From: an uncultured Rhodospirillaceae bacterium
GTDB taxonomy: Bacteria > Pseudomonadota > Alphaproteobacteria > Azospirillales > Azospirillaceae
NCBI GenBank assembly: GCA_937927415.1
Contig: CALBDS010000053.1
Span: 186,001-250,000, forward strand
Length of the DNA: 64,000 nt
Direction: 5' to 3'
The translations under genes and the position numbers were made by a program. The first letter of the stretch is position 1; each line of letters opens with the position of its first letter. Below the pieces are notes generated by a model. That model saw only the letters and a list, made by a program, of their open reading frames with translations. It had not been told where the DNA came from and searched no databases. Positions 28,661-37,589 of the stretch are shown one piece after another.

Positions 28661-30187
28661 TCACTGCTGCTGTTGCAGTTGCCGCATCAGATCGGCGCCC
28701 GGATCGGGTTCCGCCGGGGCAGGGTTGTCCCCCTCGGCGCCGAAGGGCGGCGGCGGCGCGCCGAAGTCCATGGTCGGAACCTCGATCTGGATGGTGTCCA
28801 GGTCGATCTTTTCGTGGCGGTCCAGGCTGGACAGAACCAGATCGGGGAAGGCCAGGACGATGCCCACCATGATAACCTGGATGATAACGAACGGCACCGC
28901 ACCCCAATAGATCTGGGTGGTGGTGATGCCCTCGGTCTTCTTGCCCGTCACCTTGTCGATGTAGGGGCTGCGCGGCGCCACCGAGCGCAGGAAGAACAGG
29001 GCGAAGCCGAACGGCGGGTGCATGAACGAGGTCTGCATGTTCACGCCCAGCAGCACGCCGAACCAGATCAGGTCAATGCCCATCTTGTCGGCCACCGGCC
29101 CCAGCAGCGGCACGATGATGAACGCCAGTTCGAAGAAGTCGAGGAAGAACGCCAGCACGAACACCAGGATGTTGGTGGCGATCAGGAAGCCCACCTCGCC
29201 GCCCGGCAGGCTGGTCAGCAGATGCTCCACCCACAGGTCGCCGTTGACCCCGCGGAACACCAGACCGAACACCGTCGAGCCGATCAGGATGAAGATGACG
29301 AAGGACGACAGCTTGGCCGTGGTGTCCATCGCCTGCTTCAGCAGCCCCATCGACAGCTTGCGCTTCATCAGCGCCAGGATCAGCGCACCGGCGGCGCCCA
29401 TGGCCCCGCCTTCGGTCGGGGTGGCGATGCCCAGGAAGATGGTGCCCAGCACCAGGAAGATCAGAACCAGCGGCGGCACCAGCGACACCACCACCCGCAT
29501 CAGCAGGGCGGTCCCGTGCAGGGTGCGGGCCTCCGGCGGCAGGGCGGGGGCGGCCTTGGGGTCGAACATAGCGAAGCCGAAGACGTACAGCGCGTACAGC
29601 GCCGTCAGCACCAGACCCGGCAGCATGGCGCCGGCGTACATGTCGCCCACCGACCGGCCCAACTGGTCGGCCATGATGATGAGCACCAGGCTGGGCGGGA
29701 TGATCTGCGCCAGCGTGCCCGACGCCGCGATGACGCCCGAGGCCAGACGCCGGTCATAGCCGTAGCGCAGCATGATCGGCAGGGAGATCAGGCCCATGGA
29801 GATCACCGACGCCGCCACCACGCCGGTGGTGGCCGCCAGCAGCGCGCCCACGAAGATCACGGCATAGGCCAGACCGCCGCGGATCGGCCCGAACAGCTGC
29901 CCGATGGTGTCGAGCAGATCCTCGGCCATGCCCGATCTTTCAAGGATCAGGCCCATGAAGGTGAAGAAGGGAATCGCCAGCAGCGTGTCGTTCTGCATGA
30001 TGCCGAACACACGCTCGGGCAGGGCCTGGAACAGGGCGGGGGTGAACAGGCCCAGCTCAATGCCCAGCATGCCGAAGATCAGGCCGTTCGCCGCCAGCGC
30101 GAACGCCACCGGAAAGCCCAACAGCAGCAGGACGATCAGGGCGCCAAACATCAGCGGCGCCATATTCGCGATCAGAAAGGTCGTCAT
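28661..30187 (-). CDS. TRAP transporter large permease (DctM family)
   Basis: The 508-residue membrane protein has about 12-13 hydrophobic helices and DctM features (GFPVAFALAANGLIFG near 24, SGTLAQIIPPSLVLIIMADQ near 160). TRAP transporters import organic acids with a sodium gradient and a periplasmic binding protein. The C-terminus carries an unusual 50-residue Asp/Pro-rich cytoplasmic tail ending in a Gln run. It follows the DctQ gene by 18 bp. No DctP binding-protein gene is adjacent. Confidence 0.93.
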   Translation of the reverse strand: MTTFLIANMAPLMFGALIVLLLLGFPVAFALAANGLIFGMLGIELGLFTPALFQALPERVFGIMQNDTLLAIPFFTFMGLILERSGMAEDLLDTIGQLFGPIRGGLAYAVIFVGALLAATTGVVAASVISMGLISLPIMLRYGYDRRLASGVIAASGTLAQIIPPSLVLIIMADQLGRSVGDMYAGAMLPGLVLTALYALYVFGFAMFDPKAAPALPPEARTLHGTALLMRVVVSLVPPLVLIFLVLGTIFLGIATPTEGGAMGAAGALILALMKRKLSMGLLKQAMDTTAKLSSFVIFILIGSTVFGLVFRGVNGDLWVEHLLTSLPGGEVGFLIATNILVFVLAFFLDFFELAFIIVPLLGPVADKMGIDLIWFGVLLGVNMQTSFMHPPFGFALFFLRSVAPRSPYIDKVTGKKTEGITTTQIYWGAVPFVIIQVIMVGIVLAFPDLVLSSLDRHEKIDLDTIQIEVPTMDFGAPPPPFGAEGDNPAPAEPDPGADLMRQLQQQQ

Positions 30188-30205
30188 GGTCGGCGGCTCC
30201 GCGTT

Positions 30206-30745
30206 TTACGAATGCCCGTGCATCTTTTCCCCCGGCTCGTCGATCAGGCCGAACAGGAAGGCGATGCGTTTGATGAGTTCGGAGACGCCCTGCAGCACCA
30301 GAAGCGCAAAGCCCACCGGCACCAGCAGTTTCACCGGCCAGCGCAGAAGCCCGCCGGCGTTGTTGGACATTTCGTGGATGTCGTACGAGGACACCACCAT
30401 GGGCCACGACAGCACCATGATGAGAATCGCCATGGGAAACAGGAAAAACAGGATCCCGAAGATGTCGATCCAGGCGTGAACCCGTTTGGAAAAGCGCCCG
30501 ACGACGACATCGATGCGGATGTGTTCGTTCTTCAGGAACGTGTACCCGGCGCACAGAAGAAAGATCGCCGAGAAGAGATACCATTGCAGTTCCAGCCATG
30601 CGTTGGAACTGGTGCTGAAGATATAGCGTACCGTGGCGTTGCCGGCGCTGATGATGACAGCGACCAGGACCAGCCAGTACGTAAGGTGGCCGACACCGTT
30701 GTTGATGGCGTCGATCACCCTGCTCAAACGCAGCAGGATGTTCAA
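30206..30745 (-). CDS. TRAP transporter small permease (DctQ family)
   Basis: The 179-residue protein has four hydrophobic helices and the DctQ-type WLELQWYLFSAIFLL segment. The start is TTG 30745 with GGAGG 5 nt upstream. It is the partner of the downstream DctM-type permease; together they form the membrane part of a TRAP importer, and its binding protein must be encoded elsewhere. The helix beginning NEHIRIDVV is typical of this subfamily. Confidence 0.9.
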   Translation of the reverse strand: MNILLRLSRVIDAINNGVGHLTYWLVLVAVIISAGNATVRYIFSTSSNAWLELQWYLFSAIFLLCAGYTFLKNEHIRIDVVVGRFSKRVHAWIDIFGILFFLFPMAILIMVLSWPMVVSSYDIHEMSNNAGGLLRWPVKLLVPVGFALLVLQGVSELIKRIAFLFGLIDEPGEKMHGHS

Positions 30746-30973
30746 CGTGACCTCCCTGTCCGTGCGGTCGGCTGACAGCCGACGTTTTGATCTCTTGAAA
30801 CCCTCTTAACCCTACGGACGGACGGGTTGTGTCCCGATCGCGCCTTGGTTAAGCAATCGTAGCATCAACCATGTCTCTCAGGCGTGCATAAACGATGCTT
30901 TGCAGACGGTGCAAGGGCTGCCGCTGCGGCATACGGGTATTTACTTAGAGGCGCTTACGGATCATTGAGGCTC

Positions 30974-31714
30974 TTACGGATCGGTGTCTTCGGGAAGGCG
31001 GATCCAGCCGTCGGGAGTCAGCGCCTCCAGGGGGTGAAAACGGGCCTTGTAGGCCATCTTGCGGCTTCCGGCGATCCAGTACCCGAGATAGACATAGGGC
31101 AGCCCCTGGGCGCGCGCGCGCTCCACAAGGCTGAGGATCATGAAGCTGCCCAGGCTGCGGGCTTCCTGTTCGGCGTCGTAATAGCAATAGACGGCGGAAT
31201 AGCCGTCCTGCAGCCGGTCGATCAGCATGGCGGCCTCCAGCCGCCCGCCGCCGTCGCGCGCTTCGAGCAGATAGGTGTCGGCCCGGCCCTCGTCGATCAT
31301 GGCGGCGAAATCGGCCATGCCCATGCGGGCCATGTCCGAATCCCCGTGGCGGGATGCCTGATAGGCGGCGAACAGCCGGAACTGTTCGGTGGTGGCGGTG
31401 GCCGGCACCTCGGTCACCGTCAGGTCCTGGTTGGCGCGCAGCACCCGCCGCTGGGACCGCGACGGGGTGAACCCGCCGACCGGAATGCGCACGGGCACGC
31501 ATTCCTGGCACGACGGGCACACCGGGCGGTACACGATGTCGTGGCTGCGGCGGAATCCCGCCCGCGACAGGGTTGAGTTCACCTCCGCCGCGTGGATGCC
31601 GCTAAGCCGGGTGAACAGCTTCCGCTCCACCCGCCCCGGCAGGTAGGGGCACGGCATCGGCCCCGACCGGAAGAACTGCTGAAGCGGGCGGTGATGCGGC
31701 GGAATGACCGACAT
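30974..31714 (-). CDS. bpt: Aspartate/glutamate leucyltransferase / arginyltransferase family (Bpt/Ate)
   Basis: The enzyme conjugates Leu (bacterial Bpt) or Arg to acidic N-terminal residues, marking proteins for ClpS/ClpAP degradation. The 246-residue product starts at ATG 31714 (MSVIPPHHRPLQQFF). Family features: CPYLPGRVERKLFTRL, the Cys pair in CPSCQECVPVRIP, and YVYLGYWIAGSRKMAYK near the C-terminus. The frame is open further upstream but without family similarity. The clp genes are not in the window. Confidence 0.92.
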   Translation of the reverse strand: MSVIPPHHRPLQQFFRSGPMPCPYLPGRVERKLFTRLSGIHAAEVNSTLSRAGFRRSHDIVYRPVCPSCQECVPVRIPVGGFTPSRSQRRVLRANQDLTVTEVPATATTEQFRLFAAYQASRHGDSDMARMGMADFAAMIDEGRADTYLLEARDGGGRLEAAMLIDRLQDGYSAVYCYYDAEQEARSLGSFMILSLVERARAQGLPYVYLGYWIAGSRKMAYKARFHPLEALTPDGWIRLPEDTDP

Positions 31715-31743
31715 CGGCGGAGGTGCCTTTTGCTGGGACGGGG

Positions 31744-32784
31744 TTACGGACTGGCGGTCTGGGTCTGTGACTGGCCCTGGGTCTGGCTTTGAGACGGGGC
31801 CGGGGCGCTTTCCACGGCGGGAGCCGGCGGCTCCAGCCCGAAGAACGCCTGCCCGATCTCGGTGGTGATCAGGATAAGCTGTCTTTGCACCCAATCCAAA
31901 TACTCATGCAAGCCCTCTCGAATGACCGCCTCGATGGGGCGGCTGAGCAGGGCGCCCAGCAACTCGTCCACCGTTTCCATGGCCTCCGACCCGCGGCGCA
32001 GGGAATAGCGCGAACGCAGCCGGGTCAGGAACCCGTCGATCTGGCGCACGCACATCACCACCGACCGCGGGAACCCCTCGTTGTAGAGCATGAAGCCGGC
32101 GACGGTGGCCGGGGTCATGCCGCGGGGGTAGACGCGGCGGAAGGCGTGGTAGCCCGCCGCCGACCGCAGCACCGTGCACCACTGCGACACATCCTGAGGC
32201 GAGCCGTCGGGGTGGGTTTCGCCCACGCTGGGCACCAGCGTGTGGTACTTGATATCGAGCAGGCGGGTGGTCTGGTCCGCCCGCTCGATGTATTTGCCCA
32301 TCTGGTAGAAATACCAGCCCTGATCCCGGTAGAAGGTGCCCTCGGTGATGCCGGTGTGGGTCTGGCATTCCTCCTTGATCCAGGCGCAGATGCGCGCCAG
32401 ACCGCGGGCGCTCACATCCTTGGGCTTCAATTCCAGAAGTTTGTTGTAGAACACATTCAACTGCGTCCACATCTCGGTGGAGATCCACGGGCGCAGGATG
32501 CGGGCGTTTTCCCGCGCCGCCCGGATCATGGACGTCAGCGAGCTGGCGTTCTGCGGGTCCAGCACATAGAACTGGATCACCGTTTCGGCGGTCGCCTGGC
32601 TGTAGCGTTCGAAGAACGCCGTCTCATCGGCATAAAGCTGGACGATGGAGAACCAGTTGATATCGCCCTTGCTGTCGCGGGCAAAGGTTTCCTGCACATC
32701 GAGGATGCGGGCGAGGTTCTCGGCCCGCTCCATGTAGCGGGCCATCCAGAAAATGCACTCGGCGTAACGGGCAAGCAGGTTCAC
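31744..32784 (-). CDS. Alpha-E domain protein (DUF403)
   Basis: A 346-residue all-helical alpha-E protein (NLLARYAECIFWMARYMERA at the N-terminus; GKYIERADQTTRLLD near 175). The start is GTG 32784, whose GTGA overlaps the stop of the ATP-grasp gene, with GGAGG 7 nt upstream: translational coupling. Alpha-E proteins occur with circularly permuted ATP-grasp ligases, transglutaminase-like proteins and Anbu-type peptidases, a predicted peptide-modification system. The C-terminal 30 residues are a Gln/Ser/Thr-rich repeat tail. Function is unproven. Confidence 0.9.
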   Translation of the reverse strand: MNLLARYAECIFWMARYMERAENLARILDVQETFARDSKGDINWFSIVQLYADETAFFERYSQATAETVIQFYVLDPQNASSLTSMIRAARENARILRPWISTEMWTQLNVFYNKLLELKPKDVSARGLARICAWIKEECQTHTGITEGTFYRDQGWYFYQMGKYIERADQTTRLLDIKYHTLVPSVGETHPDGSPQDVSQWCTVLRSAAGYHAFRRVYPRGMTPATVAGFMLYNEGFPRSVVMCVRQIDGFLTRLRSRYSLRRGSEAMETVDELLGALLSRPIEAVIREGLHEYLDWVQRQLILITTEIGQAFFGLEPPAPAVESAPAPSQSQTQGQSQTQTASP

Positions 32785-34244
32785 GCGCGATCCTCCAGCA
32801 CCCAGGTGTCCTTCGAGCCGCCGCCCTGGGACGAATTCACGATCAGCGTTCCTTTTTTCAGCGCCACGCGCGTCAGCCCGCCGGGCAGCACCCATGTCTT
32901 GGACCCGGTGATGGCGAAGGGGCGCAGATCCACATGCCGCGGCTCGATCCCATCGTTGACCATGGTCGGGCACACCGACAGGTCAACGACCGGCTGGCTG
33001 ATGTAATTGGCCGGATCGGCCAGCAGCTTGGCGCGGCAATCCTCCAACTCGGCCTTGGTGGCGCGCGGTCCGATGGTGATGCCGTACCCGCCGGCTTCGC
33101 CCACCGGCTTGACCACCAGCTCGTCCAGATGGTCCAGCGTGTAGCGCAGCGCGTCCGGCTCGCGGCAGATGCGGGTGTCCACGTTGGGGATGATCGGGTC
33201 CTGGTCCAGGTAATACTTGATCATCCGCGGGACGTAGCAATAGACCGCCTTGTCGTCGGCCACCCCGGTGCCGATGGCGTTGGCCAGCGCCACATTGCCC
33301 TTGCGGTAGGCATCGAAGATGCCGGGCACGCCCAGCAGGCTGTCGGGGTTGAACGCCTTGGGGTCGAGGAAATCGTCGCCCAAGCGGCGGTAGATGGAAT
33401 GCACCGGCGACAGACCGTCGGTGGTCTTCATGTAAACCCGGTCGTTTTCCACCACCAGATCACGGCCTTCCACCAGCGGCACGCCCATTTCGCGGGCCAG
33501 GAAGATGTGCTCGAAATAGGCGGAATTGTACGCACCGGGCGACAGCAGCGCCCCCTGCGGATCGCCGCCGGCGGAGGCGGGGGCGATTTCGTACAGGGCT
33601 TCCAGCAGCTTGTGGCCGTAGTTGTCCACCGGGCGGATGCCGATGCCCTGCATCAGATCGGGGAAGATCCGCTGCATCATGTGGCGGTTTTCCACCACGT
33701 ACGACACGCCCGACGGCACGCGGCCGTTGTCTTCCAGCACGCGGAAGGTGCCGTAGCGGTCGCGCACCAGATCCACACCCATGATATGGATGTAGGTGTT
33801 GTGCGGAATGTCCAGCCCGACCATCTGGGGGCGGAAATTCGCGTTCCCCAGCACCAGTTCCGGCGGGATGATCCCATCCTTGAGGATTTTCTGGTCGTGG
33901 TAGATGTCGTGCAGGAACAGGTTCAGCGTGGTGACGCGCTGCTGCACGCCGGCTTCCAGATGCGCCCATTCCTGGGCCGAAATCACCCGCGGGATGATGT
34001 CGAACGGCAGAATACGGTCCACCGCATCCTTTTCCGAATACACCAGAAAGGTGATGCCGAGATTGTACAGCTCCCTTTCCACATCGGCGGCACGCCGCCT
34101 GAGATCGTCAAAATCGATCGCCGCCAGCCGTTCCCGGATCAGGGCCGTGTGGGCGGCCTCCATTCCCGGTTTGCCGAACAGTTCATCGAAATAAACGCCG
34201 GAGTCATAAGACGACAAAAGATCAACCGCTTTAGTCCCGGTCAC
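32781..34244 (-). CDS. Circularly permuted ATP-grasp protein (DUF404/DUF407)
   Basis: The 487-residue product shows the family's N-terminal region (YDELF-like YFDELFGKPG near 18), HDIYHDQKILKDGIIPPE (about 110), VDLVRDRYGTFRVLEDNGRVPSG (ATP-grasp core, about 150-175; split by conserved acidic residues) and VVKPVGEAGGYG (about 378). Such enzymes are predicted to ligate amino groups to carboxylates in peptides. It is translationally coupled to the alpha-E gene. The usual transglutaminase and peptidase companions are absent. Confidence 0.9.
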   Translation of the reverse strand: MTGTKAVDLLSSYDSGVYFDELFGKPGMEAAHTALIRERLAAIDFDDLRRRAADVERELYNLGITFLVYSEKDAVDRILPFDIIPRVISAQEWAHLEAGVQQRVTTLNLFLHDIYHDQKILKDGIIPPELVLGNANFRPQMVGLDIPHNTYIHIMGVDLVRDRYGTFRVLEDNGRVPSGVSYVVENRHMMQRIFPDLMQGIGIRPVDNYGHKLLEALYEIAPASAGGDPQGALLSPGAYNSAYFEHIFLAREMGVPLVEGRDLVVENDRVYMKTTDGLSPVHSIYRRLGDDFLDPKAFNPDSLLGVPGIFDAYRKGNVALANAIGTGVADDKAVYCYVPRMIKYYLDQDPIIPNVDTRICREPDALRYTLDHLDELVVKPVGEAGGYGITIGPRATKAELEDCRAKLLADPANYISQPVVDLSVCPTMVNDGIEPRHVDLRPFAITGSKTWVLPGGLTRVALKKGTLIVNSSQGGGSKDTWVLEDRA

Positions 34245-34436
34245 GCTCGGCGACTCCTCCGCTCAATTTGCTCGACGAGGGGGATACAGGGGCTGTCTCG
34301 CGCCCGGTACGAGCACTGATCCGATTATGATCCAATTCCGAGGGCTTTGAACAGAGACAAACCGCCCGCGGTGTGTGCAATGCCGCAAGACATCTTTTTC
34401 TGCACAAGAGTTGGGCAAATGCCTGTTGTTTGACAG

Positions 34437-34472
34437 GCGGCCATTGGGACGTTTTCGTGAAACAATGGCCGC
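34437..34472 (-). terminator. Hairpin downstream of motB
   Basis: A perfect 10-bp stem (gcggccattg 34437-34446; caatggccgc 34463-34472) starts just after the motB stop. It has no T-run, so termination is possible but unproven. The rest of the 34245-34473 gap shows nothing clear. Confidence 0.5.
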
Positions 34473-34473
34473 G

Positions 34474-35559
34474 TCAGTTGGAGGGATTCACTCCATCCCG
34501 CAACAGAATCATGCTGATACGGCGATTGCGCGGTGAATTGGGCTGGTCGGGGACCAAGAGGTCGCGGTCGGCCCGCCCGACCACGTCCTGGATGCGGCTT
34601 TCCGGGATGCCGCCGGCAATCAGGGCGCGGCGGGTGGCGTTGGCCCGTTCCGACGACAGATCCCAATTGTCCCGTCCGCCGCCGTTGGTGAAGGGGGTGG
34701 AGTCCGTGTGGCCGCTGATGGACAGGCGGTTGGGCAGCTTGGACAGCGCCTTGGCCAGTTGGGTTATCAGGGCGCGGGTCTGGGGGTACATCTGGCCCGA
34801 GCCGCCGGGGAACATGCTGACCCGCTCCTGATCGACGATCTGGATGCGCAAGCCCTCGGGCGTCTGGTCGATGATGAGGTTCTGGGCCAGGGGTTCCAGT
34901 TCGGGGATCGACTGGATCGCCTGCCGGATCTCGCTGGCGGCCTGCTGGAACTGTTTCGCCTCGGTCTGCTGGATCTGGAGCGTTTGCGACGCCTCGTTCA
35001 GCCGTTCGGCGAAATCCGACAGCTTTTCCCCCATCTTCTGGCCGGGCACGCCCATTTGCCGGGCCATCTGTTCCAGCCGCTGCTGATAGTCCAGGCGGTT
35101 TTCATTGGCGCGCTGGCTGGCCGGATCTTTGGGGGTGTCGGCGGGGCCTTGGCCGGGCATTTCGGTAGCACCGCTGCGCTGGGTGCTGGCCAGGGCGTCG
35201 GGATCGGGGTTTTCGCTTTCCTCCGCCTGCTGGCCCGGCGGGCCGGAGGAGGGGACGTCGGCCGACACGGGCGAGCTGGACGAGATCTGTGCCCCTGGTG
35301 CGGTCACCGTCTGACCGCCCAGAAGCCCGCCGGAACCGGATGTCTCGCGGCTGACGCTGACGGGGGCGAAATAGTCGGCGATGCCCTTGCGCTGGTCCGA
35401 CGTGGTGACGTTCAGCAGCCACAGCAGCAGGAAGAAGGCCATCATCGCCGTCACGAAGTCGGCATAGGCCACTTTCCACGCACCGCCATGACCGCCGCCG
35501 TGCGCCGCCTTCTTCTTTTTGATGATGATCGGCTGTTCGCCGCCGGAGGAATTGGACAT
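34474..35559 (-). CDS. motB: MotB-family flagellar motor/OmpA-domain protein
   Basis: MotB forms the stator with MotA and anchors it to peptidoglycan. The 361-residue product has a Lys-rich N-terminus, one membrane span with the proton-channel Asp (AYADFVTAMMAFFLLLWLL, about 32-50), a disordered Ser/Pro/Gln linker (about 75-150), a helical region, and a C-terminal OmpA-like domain (SISGHTDSTPF, ERANATRRALIAGGI, RNRRISMILL). No MotA gene is adjacent, unusual for a stator gene but known in alphaproteobacteria. Confidence 0.9.
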   Translation of the reverse strand: MSNSSGGEQPIIIKKKKAAHGGGHGGAWKVAYADFVTAMMAFFLLLWLLNVTTSDQRKGIADYFAPVSVSRETSGSGGLLGGQTVTAPGAQISSSSPVSADVPSSGPPGQQAEESENPDPDALASTQRSGATEMPGQGPADTPKDPASQRANENRLDYQQRLEQMARQMGVPGQKMGEKLSDFAERLNEASQTLQIQQTEAKQFQQAASEIRQAIQSIPELEPLAQNLIIDQTPEGLRIQIVDQERVSMFPGGSGQMYPQTRALITQLAKALSKLPNRLSISGHTDSTPFTNGGGRDNWDLSSERANATRRALIAGGIPESRIQDVVGRADRDLLVPDQPNSPRNRRISMILLRDGVNPSN

Positions 35560-35759
35560 GGCGGAACCGGGGCACGAATCAATGACGACGGCGGGCGAAA
35601 ACAGCCCAGACCATCGCCGTTCTTCCTTAATATCCGTTTAACGCTGTGGGCTGCGCTGTCATGTCAGGGCCGATGTGCGGCGTTGCCGGCTTGCGTTGAG
35701 CGGTCTGGTGGGTTAATCCCGGACAGCCCATTTTTTCATCACACACAGCACAGGTTTCC

Positions 35760-36278
35760 ATGACCGCCGCCCCTGAAACCCCTGCCGCCCCCCTCCCTCC
35801 GGCCATCGACTCGCGGGTGTTCCGCAACGCGCTGGGCAGCTTTGCCACCGGCATCACGGTCATCACCACCCTGGGGGCCGACGGCGTGCCGCTGGGGATC
35901 ACGGTCAACTCCTTCTCGTCGCTGTCGCTGGACCCGCCGCTGGTGCTGTTCTGCGTCGCGCGGTCGTCGCAGTCGCTGGCGACCTTCACCAGCGCCCCGG
36001 CCTTTGCGGTGAACGTGCTGGCCGACGACCAACAGGAATTGTCGGTGCGCTTTTCCCGCCGCGACCTTCAGGACCGCTGGAGCGGTCTGGCGGTGGACAC
36101 CTGGGACACCGGCGTTCCGATCCTCAAGGGCTGCCTGGCGACCTTGGAATGCGACCGTCACGCGCTGCTGGACGGCGGCGACCATGTGATCGTGGTGGGC
36201 CGCGTCCGCCGGCTGGAATCGCGGGCCGACGGCCGTCCGCTGCTGTACTTCCGCGGCGCTTACGCCACGGTGGGTTAG
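35760..36278 (+). CDS. Flavin reductase-like FMN-binding protein
   Basis: The 172-residue split-barrel protein has the family patterns FRNALGSFATGITVITT (about 21-37) and GITVNSFSSLSLDPPLVLF (about 46-64). Members reduce FMN or FAD with NAD(P)H, often for a two-component monooxygenase, or bind FMN tightly. No oxygenase is adjacent. The start is ATG 35760. It stands alone between motB and threonine dehydratase. Confidence 0.88.
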   Translation: MTAAPETPAAPLPPAIDSRVFRNALGSFATGITVITTLGADGVPLGITVNSFSSLSLDPPLVLFCVARSSQSLATFTSAPAFAVNVLADDQQELSVRFSRRDLQDRWSGLAVDTWDTGVPILKGCLATLECDRHALLDGGDHVIVVGRVRRLESRADGRPLLYFRGAYATVG

Positions 36279-36356
36279 TCTTTGTTTTGCCCTCGCCGGG
36301 CGGGCGCATCCGCGCCCTTGGCCGCGGCCTCAATGGCCGCTCTGGCGGGGGAGCCG

Positions 36357-37589
36357 TCAGCTCACCTCGCTCATCAGTTCGGTGGGAAAGTCCGCGGCCT
36401 GGAGACGCTCGATCAGACGATGGGCGTGGGCGTGGCCGCGGGTTTCCAGGATCACGTCGATTTCCGCCATCTTCACCGGCACGTCGTGGAACAGCCGCTG
36501 GTGGTGGATTTCCACGATGTTGGCCCCGGCATCGCCCAGGATGCGGGTGATGCGGGCCAGCGCCCCCGGCATGTCGTTCAGCCCGATGCGCAGGCGGATG
36601 ATCCGCCCCTCCTGCACCAGACCGCGCACCAGCACCTGCGACAGCAGGCGGGCGTCGATGTTGCCCCCCGACACCAGCAGACCCACCCGCTTGCCGGCGA
36701 AACGGTCGCGGTTGGTCAGCACCGCCGCCAGTGCCGCCGCCCCGGCGCCTTCGGCCACCAGCTTCTGGACGGTGGCAAGACGGTAGACCGCCCCCTCCAG
36801 CGCCGGTTCGTCCACCAGCAGCACCTCATCCACCAGTGCGGCGATCATGGCGCGGGTCAGGGCGCCGGGCGCCTTGACCGCGATGCCCTCGGCCAGGGTC
36901 ACGCCGCCGCAGGTGACCGGCTCGCCCGCCAGTGCCTGCTTCATGGAGGGGTAGAGGGCGCATTGCACCCCATAAAGGGCGATGCGCGGGTTGAGCGCGC
37001 GGGCCGCCGCCGCCATGCCGGCCATCAGCCCGCCGCCGCCGATGGGCACCACCAGCGCGTCCAGATCCGGCACCGCCGCCAGGAACTCCAGCGCCGCCGT
37101 GCCCTGGCCGGCGACGACCAGCGGGTCGTCGTAGGGGTGGACGAACACCAGCCCCTCGTCGCGGGCCAGTCCGGCGGCGAAGTCCCGGGCGTCGCTCAGG
37201 GTTTCCCCGTGCAGCACCACCCGCGCCCCCAGCGCCTCGGTCCGTTCCACCTTGGTGAAGGGGGTGAAGGCCGGCATCACGATGGTGGAGCCGATGCCCA
37301 TCCGCGTGGCGTGGCAGGCCACCGCCTGGGCGTGGTTGCCCGCCGACATGGCGATGACGCCCGCCTGCCGTTCCGCGTCGGACAGGGACAGCAGCTTGTT
37401 GCGCGCCCCCCGCTCCTTGAACGAGCCGGTCGCCTGCTGGCTTTCCAGCTTCAGGAACAGGGTGCAGCCGGCCTCCTCCGACAAGCGGGGGGCGGGCACC
37501 GTCGGGGTGACGGCGATGTGTCCGGCCAGCCGGGCGGCGGCGGCGCGGATGTCGTCGATGGTCACGAAGGGGGGTGGGGTGACGGTCAC
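36357..37589 (-). CDS. Threonine ammonia-lyase (threonine dehydratase) with ACT domain
   Basis: PLP enzyme converting threonine to 2-oxobutanoate and ammonia. The 410-residue product has the PLP Lys in QQATGSFKERGARN (about 60), SAGNHAQAVA (about 87), the phosphate loop GGGGLMAGMAAA (about 180) and a C-terminal ACT domain (RLRIGLNDMPGALARITRIL, about 335). The start is GTG 37589, overlapping the stop of the penicillin-acylase gene as GTGA, with AGGA 8 nt upstream: translational coupling. The single ACT domain of this length suggests the short IlvA/TdcB-like class. Confidence 0.9.
   Translation of the reverse strand: MTVTPPPFVTIDDIRAAAARLAGHIAVTPTVPAPRLSEEAGCTLFLKLESQQATGSFKERGARNKLLSLSDAERQAGVIAMSAGNHAQAVACHATRMGIGSTIVMPAFTPFTKVERTEALGARVVLHGETLSDARDFAAGLARDEGLVFVHPYDDPLVVAGQGTAALEFLAAVPDLDALVVPIGGGGLMAGMAAAARALNPRIALYGVQCALYPSMKQALAGEPVTCGGVTLAEGIAVKAPGALTRAMIAALVDEVLLVDEPALEGAVYRLATVQKLVAEGAGAAALAAVLTNRDRFAGKRVGLLVSGGNIDARLLSQVLVRGLVQEGRIIRLRIGLNDMPGALARITRILGDAGANIVEIHHQRLFHDVPVKMAEIDVILETRGHAHAHRLIERLQAADFPTELMSEVS

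Noticed and set aside
28631..30775. 714-codon plus-strand frame across the TRAP genes
   Set aside because: It is the antisense of dctM/dctQ, rich in Gln/His/Arg, with no domain; shadow frame.
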